NCBI GenBank assembly: GCA_947258635.1
Contig: CAMYJM010000009.1
Span: 1-17,144, forward strand
Direction of reading: 5' to 3'
Source of the DNA: an uncultured Acidimicrobiaceae bacterium
GTDB lineage: Bacteria; Actinomycetota; Acidimicrobiia; Spongiisociales; UBA5794
DNA: 17,144 bases
Part shown: piece after piece, positions 7,184 to 13,837 of the stretch
How the letters are laid out: each line of letters opens with the position of its first letter
Position numbering within the stretch: position 1 is the first letter of the stretch
Notes under the pieces: generated by a model
Databases searched by the model: none
Seen by the model: only the letters and a program-made list of their open reading frames with translations
What the model was told of the DNA's origin: nothing
Position numbers and translations under genes: made by a program

Positions 7184-8095
7184 TCAGACGTACTCGAGCC
7201 ACTCGGGGTGGACGTCGAGCTTGCCGCCGACCATGTCCAGGTAGAGCTGCTGGGCCCGCTTGGTTATCGGTCCCGGTTTACCGTCACCGACCGCACGGTC
7301 GTCGACCTCGCGCACCGGTGTCACCTCGGCGGCCGTGCCGGTGAAGAACACCTCGTCGCAGTAGTACAGATCCGAGCGGCTGAACGACTTCTCGACGACT
7401 TCGTAGCCATCTTCGGCGAGCAGCGTCGCCACCGTGTCGCGGGTGATCCCGTCGAGGCACCCAGCCGACACGGGCGGCGTGTAGACCACCCCGTCGGTGA
7501 TGATGAAGATGTTCTCTCCGGAGCCCTCGGAGATCTTGCCCTCTGTGTTGAGCATGATCGCCTCGTCATAGCCGTTGCCGACCGCCTCCATCTTCGCCAG
7601 GATGCTGTTGATGTAGGTGCCCGACGCCTTGGCGTTGGGGAACACATCCATCGGGAACCGGCGCCACGAGGACACCCGGACCCGGATGCCGTCCCGCATA
7701 CCCTCTTCGCCGAGGTAGGCGCCCCACTCCCAGGTGATGATCGCGGTGCGTACCCGGGCGTTCGACGGGTTGAGCCCCAGCGCCCCCAGCTCCAGGAAGG
7801 TGACCGGTCGCACGTAGCAAGACTTGAGCTCGTTGGCGACGATCAGCTCCTTGGTGGCCTTCGTGAGGTTCTCCGTGGACCACTCGACTGGCATCTGATA
7901 GGCCTTTGCCGAGCGGCGCAGCCGATCCATGTGCTTGGTCAGACGAAATACGGCGGCGCCGTTCGGAGTCTCGTAGGCACGAATGCCTTCGAATACGGCC
8001 GTCCCATAGTGAATCGCGTGGGTGAGAACGTGAACGTTCGCCTCGTCCCAGGGCACCATTTCGCCGTCGAGCCAGATGTATTTCGTGGGTTCCAT
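7184..8095 (-). CDS. ilvE: Branched-chain amino acid aminotransferase
   Basis: 303 residues, the standard length of bacterial IlvE (PLP fold type IV). It transfers amino groups between glutamate and the 2-keto acids of Leu, Ile and Val in the last step of their synthesis. The N-terminus has HYGTAVFEGIRAYE (29-42). K156 in NAKASGTYINS is the PLP Schiff-base lysine. E190 begins EGSGENIF, and FTGTAAEVTPV (251-261) is the phosphate-binding loop. The frame stays open upstream, but only ATG 8093-8095 gives the conserved start MEPTKYIWLDGE. The start has no good Shine-Dalgarno; instead a TATGAT box sits exactly 6 nt upstream, suggesting a leaderless transcript. The preceding peptidase gene ends 73 bp away on the same strand. 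Confidence 0.97.
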   Translation of the reverse strand: MEPTKYIWLDGEMVPWDEANVHVLTHAIHYGTAVFEGIRAYETPNGAAVFRLTKHMDRLRRSAKAYQMPVEWSTENLTKATKELIVANELKSCYVRPVTFLELGALGLNPSNARVRTAIITWEWGAYLGEEGMRDGIRVRVSSWRRFPMDVFPNAKASGTYINSILAKMEAVGNGYDEAIMLNTEGKISEGSGENIFIITDGVVYTPPVSAGCLDGITRDTVATLLAEDGYEVVEKSFSRSDLYYCDEVFFTGTAAEVTPVREVDDRAVGDGKPGPITKRAQQLYLDMVGGKLDVHPEWLEYV

Positions 8096-8097
8096 AC

Positions 8098-8114
8098 CCG
8101 CATCATATATGCGG
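8098..8114 (-). promoter_or_regulatory. Putative ilvE promoter (-10 TATGAT) inside a small inverted repeat
   Basis: On the - strand TATGAT (8107-8102) is followed by 6 nt and then the ilvE ATG, which places the expected transcription start on the A of the ATG. The box lies within a 6-bp inverted repeat, CCGCAT at 8098-8103 and ATGCGG at 8109-8114 with loop CATAT, which could be an operator. The -35 region at optimal spacing reads TCCAAT, which is weak. The perfect spacing is seen; the leaderless reading is inference. Confidence 0.45.
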
Positions 8115-8168
8115 TCAACGGCCGATTGGATTGGAAAGCCGCCGGCGTCCCGTCCGGCCGGCCGGGGC

Positions 8169-10088
8169 CTAGCCGCGGAGCCACCGCCGGTGCCAATCGA
8201 GGATCGCCTCGAAACGCTCCACTCGATGCTTCGGCTTGCCCGAACGCGACATCTCGTGGTTCTCCGGACCGGGAAAGCGGAGGAGCTCGGTCGGCGTGCC
8301 GTTGCGCAGCAGCGCGAGAAACAGCTGCTCGGCCTGTTCGATGGGACAGCGGAAATCATCCTCGGCGTGGATTATCAGCGTCGGCGTGGTTATCGAGCCG
8401 GCGCCCTTGAGCGGGCTCGCCGCCCACATCGTCTCGACAGAGTCCAAGGCGTCGTCCCCGACGTACATCCGGGTGAACCAGGGGCCGATGTCGGCAGTGG
8501 CGGCAAACGTGTTCCACACATACAGGCCCCTTTCCGCCACAGCCGATTTGTAGCGCTGGTCGGCTGCGGTCACGACGGCCGTCATCAGCCCGCCGTACGA
8601 CCCGCCCATCACACCAACGTTGCCGGTGTCGAGCCGCGGCGCGGCGTCGGCCGCCCGATCGACCGCGGCCAGGAGGTCGCGCAGGTCCGGCGGCATGTCC
8701 GTCTGCCACTGCTCCACCACCGCCCGGACGTGGGCTTTGCCGTAGCCGCTAGAGCCGCGCGGGTTGGCGGCGACCACGCCATAGCCGGCGCCCACGTACA
8801 CCTGGAATTCGTCGAAGAACCCCCAGCCGTACTGGGTGGCCGGACCGCCGTGCATGTTGAGGAGCACCGGCACTTTGCCCTCACCCGCGGGCAGGTAGAC
8901 CCACCCCTCGATCTCGACACCCTCGTGTTCGATCGTGAACGATGTTGGCGACGCCATGTCGGCTGCGAGAGACCCGTTGAGGTCGCTGACCCGGGTGGCG
9001 GTGCCGCCGTCCCACCTCCACAGCTCGCCCGGGTTCGTGGTTGTCGAAGCGACGTATGCGGCGGTGGATCCATCTCCGCTGAAGCTGATGCCGGTGATCA
9101 CTTGTCTACCGGCGATGAGCCCGGCGACCTCGCCGTCGCCGGTCACGGTGTGGACGGCAACCGTACCCCGGTCTTCGACCAGAACCCGGGCCGTGCCATC
9201 GTCGAGCCACTGCGGCCCGGCGGGAGCGGTGACCGGTGCCGGAACGGCGAGGTTGCGATCGAAATCTCCGGTGAGTGCCACCGCCCCGTCGGAGTCGAAA
9301 CGGTACAGCGACAGCGTCGTCGGGTGTCCCCAGTGGTCGGGTGTCCCCACCCCGTAGAGCCGCCCAGCGCCGTCGAAACTCAGGTTGGACCACATCCCGA
9401 CCTCGCTGCGAACCGAAACCTCTCCCCCGCCAACTCCGACGGTGAAGACATGGTTACCGCTCTCGAGACCGAACTCGGGATGGCGCGGCGACAGGAAAGC
9501 GACCTCCGTCGCGTCCGGGCTCCACGCGATCCCGGTCTCGTCGTAGTCCCCGGGTGTCAGGCACAGCGGGTCCGCAACCTGCGCGGGGTCGATGAGCCAC
9601 AAGTGGTCGCGCCGGTCGTGCGTCCAGCCGATGTTGTTGGCCCGAAACGGCAGGCGGTCGATGCGACGCGGGCGCCGGTTGCGCTCGTCGTCCTCGAGAT
9701 CGGCCCACTCGGGGGTCCACTCGCGGGCAACCACCGCGAGGTGACGACCGTCCGGCGACCACTCCAATTCGGACACGCCGAGCGAAAAGTCGGTGATCAC
9801 CGTGGGCTCCCCGCCCCCGGTCGGCATCACGGCGACCTGGAACTTGCCGCCGGGCTCGGGCGCCCGCAGGAAGGCGAGCACGGATCCGTCGGGAGACCAA
9901 CGCGGTGACTTGTCGGCCTTGCCGGCGGTGAAGGGGGCGACGCTCGTGCCGTCCCAGCGCCAGATCTGGGTGGCGGTCCAATCGGCTTCCAGATCGAGCT
10001 GGGCAACGACGAACGCAATCTGGGAGTTGTCGGGGTGCAGATTGGGGTCGGACGGATTGCGGATGTCGGCGATCTGTTCTGGGCGCAC
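8169..10088 (-). CDS. S9-family prolyl oligopeptidase (acylaminoacyl-peptidase-like)
   Basis: 639 residues in the usual two-domain plan. Residues 1 to about 370 form a beta-propeller with TolB/WD-like strands (SPRWSPDGSVLAF, ELEWSPDGRHLAV, GIAWSPDATEVAFL). Residues about 380-639 form an alpha/beta hydrolase. The catalytic triad is visible: S497 in GGSYGGLMT, D578 in HAEDDFRCPIEQ and H611 in PENHEMSRSG. LLNMHGGP at the start of the hydrolase domain gives the oxyanion-hole region. There is no signal peptide, so it is probably a cytosolic peptidase cleaving short or N-acylated peptides. The start is GTG (10086-10088) with GGAG 8 nt upstream. It is transcribed toward ilvE and divergently from pgpA. 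Exact substrate preference cannot be told from the sequence. Confidence 0.95.
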   Translation of the reverse strand: MRPEQIADIRNPSDPNLHPDNSQIAFVVAQLDLEADWTATQIWRWDGTSVAPFTAGKADKSPRWSPDGSVLAFLRAPEPGGKFQVAVMPTGGGEPTVITDFSLGVSELEWSPDGRHLAVVAREWTPEWADLEDDERNRRPRRIDRLPFRANNIGWTHDRRDHLWLIDPAQVADPLCLTPGDYDETGIAWSPDATEVAFLSPRHPEFGLESGNHVFTVGVGGGEVSVRSEVGMWSNLSFDGAGRLYGVGTPDHWGHPTTLSLYRFDSDGAVALTGDFDRNLAVPAPVTAPAGPQWLDDGTARVLVEDRGTVAVHTVTGDGEVAGLIAGRQVITGISFSGDGSTAAYVASTTTNPGELWRWDGGTATRVSDLNGSLAADMASPTSFTIEHEGVEIEGWVYLPAGEGKVPVLLNMHGGPATQYGWGFFDEFQVYVGAGYGVVAANPRGSSGYGKAHVRAVVEQWQTDMPPDLRDLLAAVDRAADAAPRLDTGNVGVMGGSYGGLMTAVVTAADQRYKSAVAERGLYVWNTFAATADIGPWFTRMYVGDDALDSVETMWAASPLKGAGSITTPTLIIHAEDDFRCPIEQAEQLFLALLRNGTPTELLRFPGPENHEMSRSGKPKHRVERFEAILDWHRRWLRG

Positions 10089-10156
10089 GGGTCAACTCCG
10101 GGTCGGTGGTGGCGGTCGGCCGCCGATTGTACCGAGGCAATCTGAGCGCCGATCGT

Positions 10157-10162
10157 TACGCT
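10157..10162 (+). promoter_or_regulatory. Candidate -10 box (TACGCT) for pgpA
   Basis: TACGCT, matching the actinobacterial TANNNT pattern, lies 8 nt before the pgpA ATG. A CAGGA motif in those 8 nt could serve as a short Shine-Dalgarno. No clear -35 is visible. The same hexamer at the same spacing precedes ppc. Confidence 0.3.
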
Positions 10163-10170
10163 GCAGGACC

Positions 10171-10620
10171 ATGCGCAGGTTCATCGCCGCCGGATTCGGC
10201 ACCGGCCTCATCCCCAATCGGCTCTACGGGAGTCACTCCGGTGCCGGCACGTTCGGCGCCGCGGTCGCCGTCTTGGTAGGCGTTTGGCTGATCCCGGCGC
10301 CGTGGTGGGTGGATGCGGTGGTGGCTGCCGCGGCGATCGGCACGTCGCTGTGGGCGGCGGCGCCGTTTGCCGTCGACGGGCAGGACCCGGGTTGGGTCGC
10401 CATCGACGAAGTCGCCGGAACCCTCGTGGCCATGATCGGCCTCAGCGGTTGGCCCTGGCTGGTTGCCGTGGGCGTCGCCAGGCTCCTCGACATCTTCAAG
10501 GTGGCCCCCGGCATCCGCCCGGCCGAGGACCTCCACGGCGCCGTCGGCGTCACTCTCGACGACGTGATCGCCGGCCTCTACGGCCTCGCCGCCGGCTGGG
10601 TGCTGGTGGGCTTGACGTGA
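10171..10620 (+). CDS. pgpA: Phosphatidylglycerophosphatase A family protein
   Basis: 149 residues. PgpA removes the phosphate from phosphatidylglycerophosphate to give phosphatidylglycerol at the cytoplasmic membrane. Family motifs appear in order: GFGTGLIPN and GAGTFGA (24-30), DPGWVAIDEVAG (72-83, acidic metal-binding cluster), RLLDIFKVAPG (104-114) and DDVIAGLYG (130-138). Three to four hydrophobic segments (about 28-42, 46-62, 82-102, 132-148) fit a small membrane enzyme. The frame stays open far upstream, but that part is antisense to the peptidase; the ATG at 10171 starts at the conserved N-terminus and has CAGGA just before it. It is a single gene divergent from the S9 peptidase (82 bp) and convergent with the tup operon. 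The fourth expected motif is diverged (APGIRP instead of KPxPI), so it is a family member with modest divergence. Confidence 0.9.
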   Translation: MRRFIAAGFGTGLIPNRLYGSHSGAGTFGAAVAVLVGVWLIPAPWWVDAVVAAAAIGTSLWAAAPFAVDGQDPGWVAIDEVAGTLVAMIGLSGWPWLVAVGVARLLDIFKVAPGIRPAEDLHGAVGVTLDDVIAGLYGLAAGWVLVGLT

Positions 10621-10630
10621 CCGGCGTCCG

Positions 10631-10666
10631 AGACGCTGGTCTCGCGCCAGACGCTGGTCTCGCGCC
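10631..10666. repeat. Perfect 18-bp tandem duplication
   Basis: AGACGCTGGTCTCGCGCC occurs at 10631-10648 and again at 10649-10666 with no gap and no mismatch, starting 10 bp after the pgpA stop. It is non-coding here. Confidence 0.9.
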
Positions 10667-10673
10667 TCCGCTA

Positions 10674-10692
10674 GGAGTTGCGCAGCAACTCC
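10674..10692 (+). terminator. Hairpin downstream of pgpA
   Basis: GGAGTTGC (10674-10681), loop GCA, GCAACTCC (10685-10692): a perfect 8-bp stem 53 bp after the pgpA stop. No T-run follows on the + strand, so it is a candidate terminator of the U-poor kind common in high-GC bacteria, or part of the surrounding repeat element. Confidence 0.4.
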
Positions 10693-10773
10693 CAAGGAAC
10701 CCGAAGGATTCCCGCCCCCCTCGGCTCCTCGTACCTCGTCGCCACTCCCCCCAAACCTTCCCCGACTCCGTCG

Positions 10774-10808
10774 TGAAACGGGGGGAGACACACAATGTCT
10801 CCTCCCCC
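10774..10808 (-). terminator. Probable terminator of the tup operon
   Basis: Read on the - strand, the stem GGAGACA / TGTCTCC (10802-10796 and 10790-10784, loop TTGTG) is extended by GGGG / CCCC across a single bulged base and followed by CGTTT. It lies about 95 bp past the tupA stop. This is the most terminator-like structure in the window, although the T-run is short. Confidence 0.5.
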
Positions 10809-10902
10809 GCGAGCGCAGCGAGCGTTGGGGGAGGTGGCCGGCGACGCAGGAGCCGGGCGGAGGGGGAAGCTGAGGCGCGACGGACCGCGTGACAACGGAC
10901 AG

Positions 10903-11676
10903 CTAGTCCGAAAACCCGGCTGGTTGGTACACGACCCCGCCGAACAGCGCATCGTTCGCCTTGACCACGGCGGCGGCACCGGCAGGGCTGGTGAGCCACT
11001 CGAAGAAGGCGCGGCCGGCTTCGTCGACCAGGATGGCCGAGTAGGGATTGAGCACATCGTCGCTCGGCGCCAGGCGTATCGGTTCCAGGCTCAGAGTGTC
11101 GCGAGCCGCCAGGTAGGCGCCCTCCTCGACGAGCGTGAAGGCCCCGCGCTGATCGGCAACCTGCAGGGTGAAGCCCATGCCCTGCCCGGTGGCTACATAG
11201 GACTCGGCCGCCGGCGAGATCCCGGCCAGGTCCCAGAGCGCCAACTCGCGGACGTGGGTACCGGAGTTATCGTCGCGGGTGACGAACGTCCAGTCGTTGG
11301 CCGCGATCTCGGCGAAGACGTCAGCCGCCGTCGAGCTACTCACGCTCGCCACGAGGTCGGGGGGGCCCACGACGAGGAAGCGACTGGCAAAGACCGCCCG
11401 CCGTGCGGCGTCGGGATGAGCTGCCATGTACGCCAACTCCTGGACTTCGTCGTGGACGATGGCCACGCTCACCGATCCCGAGGCGGCCAGCTCGAGGAGC
11501 TCGGCGGTAGCCCCGCCGACTATCGAGACGTTCCCCGTGTAGTCGGCAGCGACCGATCCGATGAAACCCGAGTCGACGATCGAAGTGCCGGCGCCGACGA
11601 TGACCCGGTCTCGACCGCCGCAGGCCACGAGGGCAACGGCGGCGAGGAGAGCCACTGCTGCCAGCCTGCGTCTCAC
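10903..11676 (-). CDS. tupA: Tungstate ABC transporter, substrate-binding lipoprotein
   Basis: 257 residues. A short basic N-terminus, a hydrophobic stretch and the lipobox LVAC with C19 mark a lipoprotein signal peptide, so the mature protein is tethered outside the membrane. The core matches TupA-type oxyanion-binding proteins: GTSIVDSGFI (30-39), VAIVHDEVQE (71-80), FLVVGPPDL (100-108) and FVTRDDNSGTHVRELALW (131-148), where the TS and SGT residues line the anion site. It captures tungstate, possibly molybdate, for the TupBC permease. The GTG start (11674-11676) overlaps the TGA of the ATPase gene (GTGA). Last gene of the operon, followed by a hairpin region. Assignment to tungstate over molybdate rests on family resemblance, not on a measured specificity. 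Confidence 0.9.
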   Translation of the reverse strand: MRRRLAAVALLAAVALVACGGRDRVIVGAGTSIVDSGFIGSVAADYTGNVSIVGGATAELLELAASGSVSVAIVHDEVQELAYMAAHPDAARRAVFASRFLVVGPPDLVASVSSSTAADVFAEIAANDWTFVTRDDNSGTHVRELALWDLAGISPAAESYVATGQGMGFTLQVADQRGAFTLVEEGAYLAARDTLSLEPIRLAPSDDVLNPYSAILVDEAGRAFFEWLTSPAGAAAVVKANDALFGGVVYQPAGFSD

Positions 11677-12701
11677 TGCTTCGCTGCCGTCACGGCGTGC
11701 GCCGCCGTCGCTTTGACGGACATGGCGATCTGGTCGTCGACCTCGATGCCCATGCCGTCCATCGACCCGGCCGTGATCAGCGCGGCGACCGGTTGCCCAA
11801 CGTCGACAACGACTTCGACGAGCCGGCCGACCTCTGCGATGGTTCGAACTGGACCAAGCCAGTGATTACGCGCCGAGTCCGTTGTCAGTTCGGCTCCGGG
11901 TGTCGTCACGGTGTGCAACGTGACGGCTTCGGCGCCGAAGGTCACCCGGACGTCGCTGCCGGACGCCTGGGTCCCGAGAGCCCACACCATGAGGCCGCTG
12001 CAGGCAACCTGGACGAGAGGCCCCTCGGACTTGACCACCGTGCCGGCCAGAACGTTCTGGAAACCGAGCACCTCCGCGATGTCGTCACCACCCGGGTGGA
12101 GGAGGACCTCCTGAGCCGGCCCCACCTGGAGGACCCGGCCCCCAGCCATCACAGCCACCCGGTCGGCGAACGCCACGACTACATCTCTGTCGTGGGTGAC
12201 GACGAGGGCGGCTCGGTCTCCGAGAGCATCGCCGATCACGGCGCTCACTTCGTCGCGATCCTGCGCGTCGATGGCGGCGAGCGGCTCGTCGAGGGCGACC
12301 ACGGGCCGTGACGAGGCCAGTGTCCGCGCCAGTGCCAGCCGCTGGCGTTCGCCACCGCTCAGCCGAGCCGCCGGAGTGCCGAGCACGTTGGAGACTCCCA
12401 GCCGTTTGGCCAGCATCTCGGCCTTGTTCGACTCGGCGTCCTCGAGGCCGAGGAGGAGATTGCGCCGACCACTCCCCCGGAACATATAGGGACGCTGTGG
12501 CATATAGACCACTTCATCGCCCGTGCGCTCGCCGAGGATGCCGGCGGCGAGGCGCAACAGGGTGGACTTGCCGGCACCGTTGGGGCCATAGACCACAAGT
12601 CGTTCCCCCGTCCGCAATTCGAGGTCGCCGGCGTCGACGATCAGGTCATCACCGATGGACCAGGTCAAGCCGCTGAGGCTCAGTGCGGTGCGACTAGGCA
12701 T
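11673..12701 (-). CDS. tupC: Tungstate ABC transporter, ATP-binding protein with TOBE domain
   Basis: 342 residues from ATG 12699-12701. That start has GGTGAGG just upstream and overlaps the tupB stop by 8 bp; a GTG at 12708-12710 would add three residues but lacks a ribosome binding site. All ABC motifs are present: Walker A GPNGAGKST (39-47), Q-loop in MPQRP (67-71), signature LSGGERQRLAL (114-124), Walker B VVALDEP (134-140) and H-loop VTHDRD (168-173). After about residue 210 a C-terminal extension (FQNVLAGTVV, then GPVRTIAEVGRLVEV) fits the TOBE/Mop-type anion-sensing domain of molybdate and tungstate importers, which may inhibit transport when oxyanion is abundant. It energises TupB at the inner face of the membrane. 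Confidence 0.92.
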   Translation of the reverse strand: MPSRTALSLSGLTWSIGDDLIVDAGDLELRTGERLVVYGPNGAGKSTLLRLAAGILGERTGDEVVYMPQRPYMFRGSGRRNLLLGLEDAESNKAEMLAKRLGVSNVLGTPAARLSGGERQRLALARTLASSRPVVALDEPLAAIDAQDRDEVSAVIGDALGDRAALVVTHDRDVVVAFADRVAVMAGGRVLQVGPAQEVLLHPGGDDIAEVLGFQNVLAGTVVKSEGPLVQVACSGLMVWALGTQASGSDVRVTFGAEAVTLHTVTTPGAELTTDSARNHWLGPVRTIAEVGRLVEVVVDVGQPVAALITAGSMDGMGIEVDDQIAMSVKATAAHAVTAAKQ

Positions 12702-13395
12702 GGGCCTCACCTCGGAGCTGGGCCCACGTCAAGGCGAGGTTGACCAGCAGCGCCAGGGTCAACAGCACGATGCCCAGCCCGAGGGCGGCGCCCAGATTGC
12801 TCTGGCGAGCCTCTTGAACGATGGCCGTCGTGAGCACCCGGGTCTCGCCTTCGATGTTGCCGCCAACGATCAGGACCGCCCCGACTTCGGCCACGACTCG
12901 CCCGAACGCCGCCGCCACGGCGGCGACGATGCCGGGCCACACTTCTCGTCCCGCGATGCGGGCCCGGCGGACGGCACCGAGGTGGAGAGCCGCCAGTTGC
13001 TCCTGGGCGTCGCCACTGAGGTTGCGCACGGCCCCGGCGGTGACCCCGGCCGCTATCGGAAAGGCCAGCAGGGCCTGGGCGGCCACCATGGCGCCCGGGG
13101 TGTAGAGCGCCCCCCAGCTGCCGAGCACCCCGTCGTTCCACAGGAGGATCAGGAGCAGCAAACCGGCAATCACCGGCGGGATCCCCATCCCGGTGTTCAC
13201 CAACGCCACCAAGATGCTCCGCCCACGAAAGCGGGCCAAACCGAGCCACACGCCGAAGGGAACCCCGAGCACGACGCCGATGGCAGTAGCCAGACCCGAG
13301 ACCAGGAGTGTCAAAGCGACAATGGCCCGCAGCTCGGGGCCGAAATCGGCAACATATCGAAACGCGTCGCCGAGCACGTCGGTGAGGAACTCCAC
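12694..13395 (-). CDS. tupB: Tungstate ABC transporter, permease
   Basis: 233 residues with about five to six membrane helices (e.g. about 24-50, 60-86, 100-122, 155-178, 203-225). The cytoplasmic coupling loop typical of ABC importers lies around 130-152 (EQLAALHLGAVRRARI), followed by FGRVVAEVGAVLIVGGNI, which is highly characteristic of TupB/ModB-type permeases. Start is GTG (13393-13395), 3 bp after the stop of the small upstream gene; no strong Shine-Dalgarno is seen, so translation may depend on coupling. The stop overlaps the start of the ATPase gene. Confidence 0.93.
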   Translation of the reverse strand: MEFLTDVLGDAFRYVADFGPELRAIVALTLLVSGLATAIGVVLGVPFGVWLGLARFRGRSILVALVNTGMGIPPVIAGLLLLILLWNDGVLGSWGALYTPGAMVAAQALLAFPIAAGVTAGAVRNLSGDAQEQLAALHLGAVRRARIAGREVWPGIVAAVAAAFGRVVAEVGAVLIVGGNIEGETRVLTTAIVQEARQSNLGAALGLGIVLLTLALLVNLALTWAQLRGEAHA

Positions 13396-13398
13396 GAG

Positions 13399-13725
13399 CT
13401 ACTTCAAGAAGAAGAACCAGGCGATGGCGGCGACCGCAGCGAAGAAGACGACGGCTTTCATGGCGCTCTTGAAGACGCCGTAGCCGAAACCGATCAACGC
13501 CAGCACGCCGATCACCGCGAACAACGGGTTCGCCGACGCGGCCTCGATCAGGTCCGTTGGCAGCGAGTCGCGCAACCCCTCCGGCAGCTTGTCGACAACG
13601 TCCTGCGGGATCTTGTCGATCACCCCGTCCTCGAGCTGTTGCCGGATATCGTCCGGGAGCCTGTCGAGCACCTCTTCGGGGATCTTGTCGACGATCGATT
13701 GAAAACGAACGAGCAGTCGAAGCAT
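13399..13725 (-). CDS. Small membrane protein with tandem KIP/LP repeats, upstream of tupBCA
   Basis: 108 residues; family not recognised. Residues 11-34 and 35-58 are a 24-residue tandem repeat of the form [IV][VI]DKIPxxVxDxLPxxxRxxL, amphipathic and acidic. Then come two hydrophobic segments (about 67-85 and 88-106) ending in the basic terminus FLK. The likely arrangement is a cytosolic or peripheral repeat domain anchored by a helical hairpin. The gene ends 3 bp before tupB, so it is probably co-transcribed with the transporter; whether it takes part in transport is unknown. The ATG (13723-13725) has no strong Shine-Dalgarno, but TAGGCT (13737-13732) lies exactly 6 nt upstream, as expected for a leaderless start. 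Confidence 0.75.
   Translation of the reverse strand: MLRLLVRFQSIVDKIPEEVLDRLPDDIRQQLEDGVIDKIPQDVVDKLPEGLRDSLPTDLIEAASANPLFAVIGVLALIGFGYGVFKSAMKAVVFFAAVAAIAWFFFLK
13552..13695 (-). repeat. 72-bp coding tandem repeat (24 residues x 2)
   Basis: Codons 11-34 (13624-13695) and 35-58 (13552-13623) of the small membrane protein encode two aligned units sharing DKIP, D[RK]LP and R at the same positions. The DNA copies have diverged, so this is an old duplication kept at protein level. Confidence 0.75.
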
Positions 13726-13837
13726 GGCGATAGCCTACCGCCGGTTCCCGAATCGGCGACGAAGCCCCCCGGGCACCCGTCACAGGGACGGACGCGATCG
13801 AGGACCCGGCCGACCGACATAGCATGCAGACGCATTC
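13726..13837. promoter_or_regulatory. Divergent promoter region between the tup operon and the LCP gene
   Basis: 112 bp between two diverging genes. For the - strand, TAGGCT at 13737-13732 lies 6 nt before the ATG. For the + strand, TAGCAT at 13820-13825 lies 12 nt before the ATG of the LCP gene, which also lacks a Shine-Dalgarno. Both hexamers fit TANNNT; no convincing -35 boxes are seen. Confidence 0.4.

Larger units (their letters stand above)
10621..10902. other. Repeat- and hairpin-rich convergent intergenic region
   Basis: The 282 bp between the pgpA and tupA stops contain no credible gene. They hold, in order, two tandem 18-bp repeats (10631-10666), an 8-bp perfect hairpin (10674-10692), an imperfect hairpin (10696-10712), a C-run/G-run series (CTCCCCCC 10745-10752, GGGGGGAG 10780-10787, CTCCCCC 10802-10808, GGGGGAG 10827-10833) whose arms can pair in mutually exclusive ways, and the self-similar string GCGAGCGCAGCGAGCG at 10809-10824. 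Composition and structure look like an intergenic repeat element or compound bidirectional terminator. Confidence 0.6.

Noticed and set aside
8096..8359. N-terminal extension of ilvE
   Set aside because: It would overlap the 3' end of the S9 peptidase gene and precede the conserved IlvE start; the composition is shadow-like.
6494..8410. 638-codon + strand frame opposite ilvE and neighbours
   Set aside because: Antisense shadow of ilvE and of the hypothetical gene; no conserved motif.
8076..9908. 610-codon + strand frame opposite the S9 peptidase
   Set aside because: Antisense to a gene with an intact catalytic triad; composition is that of a GC-rich shadow frame.
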